From an uncultured Nesterenkonia sp. (GTDB lineage: Bacteria > Actinomycetota > Actinomycetes > Actinomycetales > Micrococcaceae): a stretch of DNA of 56,375 nucleotides. This document shows, piece after piece, positions 23,660-32,500 of this stretch. The notes under the pieces are model-generated. The model searched no databases. It saw nothing but the letters and a program-made list of their open reading frames with translations, and was not told where the DNA came from. Each line of letters opens with the position of its first letter. Position 1 is the first letter of the stretch. The stretch is taken from the NCBI GenBank assembly GCA_946222885.1, contig CAMIAK010000013.1, positions 1 to 56,375 of the forward strand. The letters run 5' to 3'. Both the position numbers and the translations under genes were made by a program.

Positions 23660-24466
23660 ATGGCCACAGTCCTCGACTCCATCATCGAAGGGGTCCGCGA
23701 AGACCTCGCAGCCCGCCGGGCGGAGACCCCGCTGCAGGAGATCACGGCCCGCGCCGCCGCGGCAGCTCCTGCCCTGGACGCCCTCGCCGCGCTGAAGGGC
23801 GGCCGCGAGGACTCCTCCGGCGTGCGGATCATCTCCGAGGTCAAGCGCTCCTCACCCTCGAAGGGCGAGCTGGCCGACATCCCGGATCCGGCTCAGCTGG
23901 CGCGCGCCTACCAGTCCGGCGGCGCCTCCGTGATCAGCGTGCTCACCGAGCGGCGCCGCTTCCGCGGCTCGCTGGCCGACCTGGCCGCTGTCCGCACGGC
24001 GGTGGACATCCCGGTGCTGCGCAAGGACTTCATGGTGGAGGAGTACCAGTTCCATGAGGCCCGTGCCTACGGGGCGGACCTCGTGCTGCTGATCGTCGCC
24101 GCCCTGGACGACGCCCAGCTGCGCGACTTCCTGACGCTGACCCATGAGCTGGGCATGAACGCCCTGGTGGAGGCGCATACTGAGGAGGAGATCCAGCGTG
24201 CGGCCGCCGCCGGGTCGAAGATCGTCGGGGTCAACGTGCGCAACCTGAAGACCCTCGACGTCGACGTCGCCCACTATGAGGCGATGGCGCGCCACCTGCC
24301 CGAGGAGGCCGTGCGGATCGCCGAGTCCGGCGTCGACGGCCCGGGCGTGGTCGCCGACTACGCCCGCCAGGGAGCCGATGCCGTGCTGGTCGGCGAAGCC
24401 CTGGTCAAGGACGGCGAACCGGCAGAGGCGCTGCGCCGCTTCCGCGCGGCCAGCCTCACCCGCTGA
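23660..24466 (+). CDS. trpC: Indole-3-glycerol phosphate synthase
   Basis: It closes the indole ring in tryptophan synthesis. The family start MATVLDSIIEGVREDLA fixes the ATG at 23660, giving 268 residues; an in-frame extension upstream overlaps the preceding gene and is rejected. The TIM barrel has EVKRSSPSKGE (catalytic Lys), SVLTERRRFRGS, VLRKDFMVEEYQ, ALVEAHTEEE, GVNVRNLKT and RIAESGV, all intact. It is a single-domain enzyme, not fused to trpF. The gap to trpB is 11 bp with a GAAGGAGAAG ribosome site. Confidence 0.95.
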   Translation: MATVLDSIIEGVREDLAARRAETPLQEITARAAAAAPALDALAALKGGREDSSGVRIISEVKRSSPSKGELADIPDPAQLARAYQSGGASVISVLTERRRFRGSLADLAAVRTAVDIPVLRKDFMVEEYQFHEARAYGADLVLLIVAALDDAQLRDFLTLTHELGMNALVEAHTEEEIQRAAAAGSKIVGVNVRNLKTLDVDVAHYEAMARHLPEEAVRIAESGVDGPGVVADYARQGADAVLVGEALVKDGEPAEALRRFRAASLTR

Positions 24467-24477
24467 AGGAGAAGACG

Positions 24478-25770
24478 ATGACCGAGACGCCAGTCTCCCA
24501 GGACCCCGTGAAGAAGTACCGGGAGCATGAGGGCCCCTACTTCGGCGACTACGGCGGACGCTGGATGCCCGAATCCCTGGTGGCCGCCCTCGACGAGCTC
24601 GAGGAGACCTTCCGCGGGGCCAAGGAGGACCCGGACTTCATCGAGGAGTTCCAGCGGCTCTCCCGCGACTACACCGGCCGTCCCTCCCTGCTGACCGAGG
24701 TGCCGCGCTTCGCCGCCGAGGTCTCCGGCGTCGGGGACGGCGGGGCCCGCATCTTCCTCAAGCGGGAGGACCTCAACCACACCGGCTCGCACAAGATCAA
24801 CAATGTGCTCGGCCAGGCGCTCATCGCCCGCCGGATGGGCAAGACCCGGCTGACCGCCGAGACCGGCGCGGGCCAGCACGGTGTGGCCACCGCCACCGCC
24901 GCAGCCCTGATGGGCATGGAGTGCGTGGTCTACATGGGGGCGGAGGACACCCGCCGCCAGGCGCTGAACGTCGCCCGGATGAACCTGCTCGGCGCCGAGG
25001 TGGTTCCGGTGGAGCACGGTGCCCAGACCCTGAAGGACGCCATCAACGAGGCTCTGCGCGACTGGGTCGCCTCCGTGGAGCAGACCCACTACGTGCTCGG
25101 CACTGTGGCCGGCCCGCACCCCTTCCCGGAGATGGTCCGGTACTTCCACCAGGTCATCGGCGAGGAGGCCCGCGAGCAGATCCTCGACCAGACCGGCCGG
25201 CTCCCCGACGCCGTCGCCGCCTGCGTGGGCGGGGGGTCCAATGCGCTGGGGCTCTTCCACGGCTTCCTCGACGACGAGTCCGTCGCCCTCTACGGCTATG
25301 AGGCCGGGGGAGAGGGCGTGGACACCGGTCGCCACGCCTCGGCGATCACACTGGGCCGCTCCGGAGTGCTGCACGGCGCCCGCTCCTACCTGATGCAGGA
25401 CGAGGACGGCCAGACGGTGGACTCGCACTCCATCTCCGCGGGGCTCGACTACCCCTCGGTGGGCCCGGAGCACGCCTATCTGGCCGATGCCGGGCGGGTC
25501 ACCTATGAGCCGGTCACCGACGCCGAGTGCATGCGCGCCTTCGAGCAGCTCTGCCGGACCGAGGGCATCATCCCGGCCATCGAGTCCTCCCACGCGCTGG
25601 CAGGCGCCGGCCGGCTCTCCGCCTCCTGGGGCGAGGACGGCCGGGACAGGATCATCGTGGTCAGCCTCTCCGGCCGCGGGGACAAGGACGTGGAGACCGC
25701 CGCCAAGTGGTTCCGCATGCTGCCCGCCGACGGTGAGACCGACGCCCCGGAGACAGGAGTCCAGGCATGA
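24478..25770 (+). CDS. trpB: Tryptophan synthase beta subunit
   Basis: This PLP enzyme condenses indole with serine. The 430-residue protein has YFGDYGGRWMPE at the N-terminus and K106 in HTGSHKINN as the PLP lysine. Other markers are AETGAGQHGVATA (catalytic Glu), CVGGGSNALG (phosphate loop), SAGLDYPSVGPEH and VSLSGRGDKD. It is the standard TrpB1 type that partners TrpA, whose gene overlaps by 4 bp. The C-terminal extension of about 20 residues after the core is Pro/Glu-rich. Confidence 0.97.
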   Translation: MTETPVSQDPVKKYREHEGPYFGDYGGRWMPESLVAALDELEETFRGAKEDPDFIEEFQRLSRDYTGRPSLLTEVPRFAAEVSGVGDGGARIFLKREDLNHTGSHKINNVLGQALIARRMGKTRLTAETGAGQHGVATATAAALMGMECVVYMGAEDTRRQALNVARMNLLGAEVVPVEHGAQTLKDAINEALRDWVASVEQTHYVLGTVAGPHPFPEMVRYFHQVIGEEAREQILDQTGRLPDAVAACVGGGSNALGLFHGFLDDESVALYGYEAGGEGVDTGRHASAITLGRSGVLHGARSYLMQDEDGQTVDSHSISAGLDYPSVGPEHAYLADAGRVTYEPVTDAECMRAFEQLCRTEGIIPAIESSHALAGAGRLSASWGEDGRDRIIVVSLSGRGDKDVETAAKWFRMLPADGETDAPETGVQA

Positions 25771-26546
25771 GCAGGACCGCAGAAGCCATCGAGGCCGCCC
25801 GCGCCGAGGGCCGCTCCGCCTTCGTCGGGTATCTGCCCGCCGGCTACCCGGACAAGGAGGCCTCCATCGCCGCGGCGATCGAGCTGGTCCGCGGCGGGGC
25901 CGACGTCATCGAGATCGGCATCCCGTACTCGGACCCCGTCATGGACGGCCCGGTCATCCAGCAGGCCACCACCGAGGTGCTCGCCCGCGGCTTCCGGATC
26001 TCCGAGGTCTTCGAGATCGTGCAGGCGGTCACCGAGGCCACCGACGCCGCCGTGCTGGTGATGACCTACTACAACCTGATCGACAGGATGGGGGCCGACG
26101 AGTTCGCCCGCCGTCTGGCCGAGGCCGGAGGGGCCGGGGCGATCACCCCGGATCTGATCCCCGACGATGCCCAGGCCTGGATCGAGGCCACCGAGAAGCA
26201 CGGCCTGGACCGCGTCTTCCTCTCCGCGCCCACCTCCTCCCCGGAGCGTGTGGCACGCATCGCCGAGCTCTCCCGCGGCTTCGTCTACGGGGTCTCCCTG
26301 ATGGGCGTCACCGGAGCGCGCGACGCCGTCTCCGACGCCGCCGAGAAGGTGGTCGAGGCCGCCAAGGCCGCCGGCGCCCCGCGGGTCTGCGTCGGGCTGG
26401 GCGTGTCCACCCGGGCACATGTGGAGGAGATCGGCGCCTATGCCGACGGCGTCATCGTGGGCACCGCCCTGGTGGCGGCCCTGCGCGACGGCGGACCGGA
26501 GGCTGTCGGGCGGCTCGCAGCGGAGCTCTCCGGGAAGACCTCATGA
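25767..26546 (+). CDS. trpA: Tryptophan synthase alpha subunit
   Basis: It cleaves indole-3-glycerol phosphate and channels indole to TrpB. The 259-residue TIM barrel has FVGYLPAGYPD, GGADVIEIGIPYSDP with E49, and VMDGP with D60, matching the classical catalytic pair. VMTYYNLI, GVSLMGVTGARD and VGLGVSTRAHVEEI are also typical. It overlaps trpB and the next transporter gene by 4 bp each, so all three are likely translationally coupled. Confidence 0.96.
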   Translation: MSRTAEAIEAARAEGRSAFVGYLPAGYPDKEASIAAAIELVRGGADVIEIGIPYSDPVMDGPVIQQATTEVLARGFRISEVFEIVQAVTEATDAAVLVMTYYNLIDRMGADEFARRLAEAGGAGAITPDLIPDDAQAWIEATEKHGLDRVFLSAPTSSPERVARIAELSRGFVYGVSLMGVTGARDAVSDAAEKVVEAAKAAGAPRVCVGLGVSTRAHVEEIGAYADGVIVGTALVAALRDGGPEAVGRLAAELSGKTS

Positions 26547-28114
26547 GCCAGGCAGCGGAGGCTCCGCGGCGTCCCCGGCTGCGGGAGAGCTTCACCGGCA
26601 GGACTGCCTTCATCCTGGTCGCCGTCGGCTCGGCGGTCGGGCTCGGGAACATCTGGCGGTTCCCCTACATCACCTATGAGAACGGCGGCGGCGCCTTCCT
26701 CATCCCGTACCTGGTGGCCCTGCTCACCGCGGGCCTGCCGATCCTGCTGTTCGACTACGCGATCGGCCACCGGTTCCGCGGCTCCCCGCCGCTGGCCTTC
26801 AAGCGCCTGCACCCCAAGGCGGAGGTCATCGGCTGGTTCCAGGTGGGCATCTGCTTCCTGATCGGCATCTACTACGCCGCCATCGTGGCCTGGGCCGCGA
26901 TGTACACCTGGTTCTCCCTCACCCAGGCCTGGGGTGATGACGCCGCAGGCTTCTTCATGGAGGAGTACCTGCAGTACGACGGCGGCGGCACCGAGGGCTC
27001 CGGCATCTCGGTGGACTTCGTGGCCCAGGTGGGCTGGCCGCTCATCGTGGTCTGGCTGATCCTGCTGGCCGCCCTGGCCGCCGGGGTCCGCAAGGGCATC
27101 ACCATGGTCTCCATGGTCGGCCTGCCGGTCCTGCTGCTGATGTTCCTGGTGCTGGTCGGCTACTCGCTGACCCTGCAGGGTGCGGCCGACGGCCTGAACG
27201 CCTTGTTCACCCCCGAATGGTCGGCCCTGGCGGATCCGGGCGTCTGGATCCAGGCCTACGGTCAGATCTTCTTCAGCCTCTCGGTCGGCTTCGGCATCAT
27301 GATCACCTACGCCTCCTATCTGAAGCGGAGGTCCAACGCCTCCGGCTCGGGCCTGGTGGTCGGCTTCTCCAACTCCTCCTTCGAGCTGCTGGCCGCCATC
27401 GGCGTCTTCGCCGCCCTGGGCTTTCTCGCCGCCGGAGCACCGGTGGGGGAGGTCGCCGACTCCGGACTCGGGCTGGCGTTCATCGCCTTCCCGACCATCA
27501 TCTCCGAGGCCCCGGCTTCCGCCCTGCTGGGCGTGCTGTTCTTCGGCTCGCTGGCCATCGCCGGGCTCACCTCGCTGATCTCCATCCTGGAGGTCGTGGT
27601 CTCCGCGGTGAAGGACAAGACCGGCTGGTCGCGCCCTGCCGCTGTGGCGGTGGCCGGAGGCTCCAGCGCGGTGATCTCCGTAGTGCTGATCGGCGGGGTC
27701 TCCGGGCTGACCATCCTGGACGTGGTGGACGCCTTCTCCAACAACATCGGCATCGTGGGGGCCGCCTTCGCCGCGGTCTTCCTGGTCACCTGGGTCTTCC
27801 GCCGCATGGATGTGCTTGCTGAGGGCCTGAACGCCTACGGGTCCTTCACGGTGGGCACCCTCTGGAAGGCGATGATCGGCGTCGTACTGCCGGTGGTGCT
27901 GGGCTACCTGCTGATCATAGACGTGATCGACAAGGCTCAGAACGGCTATGAGGGCTATGACGGCTGGGTGCTGGGCACCTTCGGCTGGGGAGCCCTGGCC
28001 CTGATGCTGCTGCTCTCCGCGGGCCTGAGCCTGTTGCGCTGGAACAGGCATTCCGCCCTGCATCTGGAGGAGCTGCACCCCGAGGCCCCCGCGAGTGACA
28101 AGGAGGTCGTCTGA
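26543..28114 (+). CDS. NSS-family sodium-dependent amino acid transporter (MetP-like)
   Basis: A 523-residue member of the neurotransmitter:sodium symporter (LeuT-fold) family. Helix 1 carries the unwound sodium site GLGNIWRFPYITYENGGGAF. About 11-12 hydrophobic helices follow, with LSVGFGIMITYASYLKR in the position of helix 6. The ATG at 26543 overlaps the trpA stop. A 34-residue MetS-like subunit gene overlaps the 3' end by 1 bp. MetP-MetS of Corynebacterium imports methionine and alanine. Bacterial relatives also carry tryptophan (TnaT, MhsT), and the coupling to trpA makes tryptophan a fair alternative. The substrate is undecided. Confidence 0.88.
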   Translation: MSQAAEAPRRPRLRESFTGRTAFILVAVGSAVGLGNIWRFPYITYENGGGAFLIPYLVALLTAGLPILLFDYAIGHRFRGSPPLAFKRLHPKAEVIGWFQVGICFLIGIYYAAIVAWAAMYTWFSLTQAWGDDAAGFFMEEYLQYDGGGTEGSGISVDFVAQVGWPLIVVWLILLAALAAGVRKGITMVSMVGLPVLLLMFLVLVGYSLTLQGAADGLNALFTPEWSALADPGVWIQAYGQIFFSLSVGFGIMITYASYLKRRSNASGSGLVVGFSNSSFELLAAIGVFAALGFLAAGAPVGEVADSGLGLAFIAFPTIISEAPASALLGVLFFGSLAIAGLTSLISILEVVVSAVKDKTGWSRPAAVAVAGGSSAVISVVLIGGVSGLTILDVVDAFSNNIGIVGAAFAAVFLVTWVFRRMDVLAEGLNAYGSFTVGTLWKAMIGVVLPVVLGYLLIIDVIDKAQNGYEGYDGWVLGTFGWGALALMLLLSAGLSLLRWNRHSALHLEELHPEAPASDKEVV

Positions 28115-28218
28115 TGGACACCGCAGCCATCGTGATGATGATCGTGGCCCTGGTGACGGTGTGGGGCGGGCTCATCGCCTCGATCGTTCACCTCTCCCGG
28201 CACCCCGACGAATCCTGA
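28114..28218 (+). CDS. metS: MetS-like NSS transporter small subunit
   Basis: A 34-residue protein with ATG at 28114, sharing one base with the transporter stop (TGATG). It has a single membrane helix (AAIVMMIVALVTVWGGLIAS) and the short tail IVHLSRHPDES. This plan (helix with a WGG-type turn, then a polar end LxxxP) is that of the small subunit of methionine/alanine NSS importers in actinobacteria. It is too short for most gene finders, but its place and composition are distinctive. Confidence 0.82.
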   Translation: MDTAAIVMMIVALVTVWGGLIASIVHLSRHPDES

Positions 28219-28258
28219 CCTCTGATGAACCCTGACGTCCCCTCAGGGAGGAACTGAT

Positions 28259-29332
28259 ATGTTGACGGCCATGATCTCTGCTGGCTTCCCCGCACCACCC
28301 ACCGACGGCGTCGACCTCTTCGGCCCGTTGAGCATCACCTTCTACGCCGTCTGCATCCTGGTCGGCGCGGTGCTGGCCGTCTGGCTGGCCGGCCGGCTGT
28401 GGCAGTCCCGGGGAGGGGCCAGGGAGAACGTCTTCGACGCCACCCTGTGGGCGGTCCTGCTGGGCTTCGTCGGAGCCCGCCTGTATCACGTGATCACCTC
28501 CCCGGACGCCTATTTCGGCCCGGACGGAGACATCTCGCGGATCCCGCAGATCTGGAACGGCGGCCTGAGCATCATCGGCGCCGTGCTCTTCGGCGCGCTG
28601 GGCGTCTGGATCGCCTGCCGCCGCTACGGGATGAAGTTCGGCGCCTTCGCCGACGTCGTCGTCCCGGGCGTGCTGCTGGCCCAGGCGGTCGGCCGCTGGG
28701 GCAACTGGTTCAACCAGGAGCTCTATGGCGCGCCCACCAGCCTGCCCTGGGGCCTGGTCATCGACACCACCCAGCGTCATCAGCCGCTGCCGCTGGGGGC
28801 CAGCGAGACCACCGCGTTCCACCCGACCTTCTTCTACGAGTTCGCCTGGAACCTGATCGGCGTGGCGATCCTGCTGTGGCTCTTCCAGCGCTTCCAGTTC
28901 AAACAGGGTCTGCTCACCTGGACCTATGTGGCCTACTACGCACTGGGCCGCTTCTGGATCGAGAGCCTGCGCTATGACGAGCTGGCCAAGTCCACGCAGT
29001 TCCCGCTCAGCGACCTCGGCCTGGACTGGCGCCTGAACCAGATCATCATGTTCGTCGTCTTCCTCGTGGCCCTGGGCATGATGGCCTGGCTGTGGACCAA
29101 GCGCCCGCGCACCGAGGAGGAGCTCGCCGAGGAGATGCGCATCTACCTCCCTGCCCAGGAGAAGGACGGCGAGGGGGCCGAGGCCTCCGAGGAGGAGGCT
29201 GAGGACCCCGCCGGCTCCGAGGAAGACGCCGACGGCGAGGCCGCCCAGGACGCTGATCAGGACGCAGAAGAAGACGCTGATCAGGAGCAGGACGAGGAGT
29301 CCGGGGAGAAGTCCTCCCCTTCCACATCCTGA
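28259..29332 (+). CDS. lgt: Prolipoprotein diacylglyceryl transferase, acidic C-terminal tail
   Basis: It transfers diacylglycerol from phosphatidylglycerol to the lipobox cysteine. The 357-residue protein has seven predicted helices. The Lgt signature GRWGNWFNQELYG (near 144-156) holds the catalytic Arg and Asn; ARLYHV and GRFWIESLR are also conserved. From about residue 285 the protein is an Asp/Glu/Ala tail of about 70 residues, longer than in E. coli but common in actinobacteria. GGGAGGAACTGAT precedes the ATG. In many relatives lgt directly follows trpA; here the metPS-like pair lies between. Confidence 0.96.
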   Translation: MLTAMISAGFPAPPTDGVDLFGPLSITFYAVCILVGAVLAVWLAGRLWQSRGGARENVFDATLWAVLLGFVGARLYHVITSPDAYFGPDGDISRIPQIWNGGLSIIGAVLFGALGVWIACRRYGMKFGAFADVVVPGVLLAQAVGRWGNWFNQELYGAPTSLPWGLVIDTTQRHQPLPLGASETTAFHPTFFYEFAWNLIGVAILLWLFQRFQFKQGLLTWTYVAYYALGRFWIESLRYDELAKSTQFPLSDLGLDWRLNQIIMFVVFLVALGMMAWLWTKRPRTEEELAEEMRIYLPAQEKDGEGAEASEEEAEDPAGSEEDADGEAAQDADQDAEEDADQEQDEESGEKSSPSTS

Positions 29333-29397
29333 GATGCGATTTGCCTCACCCGCCCAGGGCGAGGAGGATAAATCTGATCAGGAGCCGCAAGGAAGCG

Positions 29398-29403
29398 TAA
29401 ACT
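29398..29403 (+). promoter_or_regulatory. Candidate -10 box in the gltB leader
   Basis: TAAACT is a good TANNNT -10. TGATCA (29375-29380) at 17 bp is a weak -35. The start would be near 29410, giving a leader of about 95 nt. The 171-bp gap from lgt to gltB otherwise shows no hairpin I trust and no credible leader peptide. Confidence 0.5.
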
Positions 29404-29503
29404 GGGCTGTGTCCGTGCCCGAATGCTCCGAAGACTTGAGGGAGTCGCACCCAACGTCGTCCCCTCCCCATCGCCGTTCGCATGCGGAGGAAGGAATAGC
29501 GCC

Positions 29504-32500
29504 ATGTCCGCTGAGGCCCTGTCTGATGAGAACGTCATCAGCCCCTTTGTGCGCTTTGCCGCATACCCTGAGAAGGCCGGTCTGTACGACCCGGCCAATG
29601 AGCACGAGAACTGCGGCATGGCCGCCGTCGCCACCCTGCGCGGGGAGCCCGGCCATGACATCGTCGACCACGCCCTGGTCGCGCTGCGCAACCTGGAGCA
29701 CCGCGGTGCGGTGGGCGGCGACGTCGGCACCGGAGACGGCGCCGGCCTGCTGACCCAGATCCCGGACGAGTTCTTCCGCGCGGTGGTCGACTTCGAGCTT
29801 CCCGCCGCCGGCGAGTACGCCGCCGGCACCGCCTTCCTGCCGCAGTCCGAGGCCGAACGCGCCCAGATGTCCTCCGCCCTGGAGGAGATGGTGGGGGAGC
29901 AGGGCCTGAAGGTGCTGGGCTGGCGCGAGGTTCCCGTCGACGCCTCGATGATCGGCACCCTGGCCAAGGAGTCCATGCCCTACTTTCGGCAGCTCTTCCT
30001 GGCGCTGGCCGATGAGGACTCCTACGAGTTCCAGGAGTCGGCCTCCGGCAGCCTGGACCAGCGGGCCTGGCGGCTGCGCAAGCGTGCCCAGAACCGTCTG
30101 GGCGTCTACTTCCCCTCGCTGTCCTCGAAGACCATCACCTATAAGGGCATGCTGACCACCGCGCAGCTGGAGCCCTTCTTCCCGGACCTCTCCGACGAGC
30201 GCTTCAAGACCACCCTGGGCATCGTTCACTCGCGGTTCTCCACCAACACCTTCCCGTCCTGGCCGCTGGCCCAGCCGATGCGCAACATCGCGCATAACGG
30301 CGAGATCAACACGGTCAAGGGCAACCGCAACTGGATGCGGGCCCGGCAGTCCATGATGTCCTCCGAGCTGCTGGGGGAGGACCCGGAGTACCTCTTCCCG
30401 ATCTGCACCCCGGGCGCCTCCGACTCCGCCTCCTTCGACGAGGCCGCCGAGCTGCTCATGCTCTCCGGGCGCCCGCTCTCCCAGGCGATGCGGATGATGA
30501 TCCCGGAGGCGTGGGAGAACCACGAGACCATGGACCCGGACCTCCGGGCCTTCTACCGCTACCACTCCATGCTCATGGAGGCCTGGGACGGACCTGCCGC
30601 GATCGCCTTCTCCGACGGCCGCCAGGTCGGCGCGGTGCTGGACCGCAACGGCCTGCGCCCCGCCCGCTACTGGGTGACCGATGACGGCTTGGTCGTCATG
30701 TCCTCCGAGGTGGGCGTCATCGACATCGAGCCCTCCACCGTGGTCCGCAAGGGACGCGTGGCCCCGGGCATGATGTTCCTGCTGGACACCGTCGAGGGCC
30801 GGATCATCGAGGACGAGGAGATCAAGTCCGAGTTCGCCTCCGCCCAGCCCTGGAAGGAATGGGTGGACGAGAACCTCATCCACCTCAAGGAGCTCCCCGA
30901 GCGCCTGCATGTGAGGCACCCTGCCGAGTCGGTGCGGCTGCGCCAGCAGACCTTCGGCTACACCCACGAGGAGCTGAAGGTCCTCATCGGCCCGATGGCC
31001 TCCACCGGGGCCGAGCCGCTGGGGGCGATGGGCACCGACACCCCGATCGCTGTGCTGGCCGACCGTCCGCGGCTGCTCTTCGACTACTTCATCCAGAGCT
31101 TCGCCCAGGTCACCAACCCGCCGCTGGACGCCATCCGCGAGGAGCTGGTGACCTCCCTGGGACTGCACATCGGGCCCAACGGCAATCTGCTCACCACCGA
31201 GCAGGTCAGGGCCAAGCAGGTCGCCCTGGACTTCCCGGTGATTGACAACGATCAGCTGGCCAAGATCGCCAACATCCGCAATGACGAGGGCCAGAAGATC
31301 GCCATGAAGGTGCGCGGCCTCTACCGGGTGGGCAGCTCGGAGGAGGAGTTCCGCCAGCGCATCCGTGAGATCTGCGAGAAGGTCTCCGCCGCGGTCAACC
31401 GCGGGGTCAGCTACATCGTCATCTCCGACCGCGACTCCAACGCCCAGTGGGCGCCGATCCCGTCGCTGCTGCTGCTCTCGGCGATCCACCACCACCTGCT
31501 GAAGTCGGCCAACCGCACCCGCGCCTCGCTCATCGTGGAGGCCGGAGACGTGCGCGAGGTCCACCACGTGGCCTGCCTGATCGGCTACGGGGCCGCCGCG
31601 GTCAACCCCTATCTGGCCATGGAGACCGCGGAGGACATGGTCCGCCGCGGCGAGATCAACAACGTCTCCGAGTCACAGGCGGTCCACAACCTGCTGACCG
31701 CGCTGGGCAAGGGCGTGCTGAAGATCATGTCCAAGATGGGCATCTCCACCGTCGCCTCCTACTGCGGCGCGCAGACCTTCGAGGCCGTGGGCCTGGCGCA
31801 GAACGTGGTCGACCAGTACTTCTCCGGCACCCACTCGCCGATGGGCGGCGTCGGGCTGGGGGTGCTGACCAAGGAGATCCAGGAGCGCCACGCCAAGGCC
31901 TACCCGCCGGACGGCAATGATCTGGGCCGCGGCAACGAGCTCGAGGTCGGCGGCGAGTACCAGTGGCGCCGCGAGGGCCCCCCGCATCTGTTCAACCCGG
32001 AGACCGTCTTCAAGCTGCAGCACTCCACCAAGAGCCGCCGCTACGACATCTTCAAGCAGTACACCCGTGCCGTGGACGACCAGTCCGAGGCGCTGATGAC
32101 CCTGCGAGGCCTGCTGAAGCTCAAGGGCACCCGCGAGCCGGTACCGGTCAGCGAGGTCGAGCCGGTCAGCGAGATCGTCAAGCGGTTCAACACCGGGGCG
32201 ATGAGCTACGGCTCCATCTCCCAGGAGGCCCACGAGACCCTGGCCGTGGCCATGAACCGGCTGGGCGCGCGCTCCAACACCGGTGAGGGCGGCGAGCACC
32301 CGGCCCGCCTGGTGGACCCGGAGCGCCGTTCCTCGATCAAGCAGATCGCCTCCGGCCGCTTCGGGGTGACCAGCCAGTACCTGACCCACGCGGACGACCT
32401 GCAGATCAAGATGGCCCAGGGTGCCAAGCCCGGTGAGGGCGGCCAGCTCATGGGCAAGAAGGTCTACCCCTGGGTCGCCGAGACCCGGCACTCCACTCCG

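Noticed and set aside
25487..28114. A single 875-codon frame that seems to fuse trpA-region sequence to the transporter
   Set aside because: The N-terminal part is a shifted reading of trpB and trpA. The real transporter begins at ATG 26543, where the LeuT-fold protein starts and overlaps the trpA stop.
29409..29503. Possible upstream open frame or leader peptide before gltB
   Set aside because: A GTG follows the -10 box closely, but the frame runs far into gltB without a stop and shows no regulatory codon bias or hairpins.
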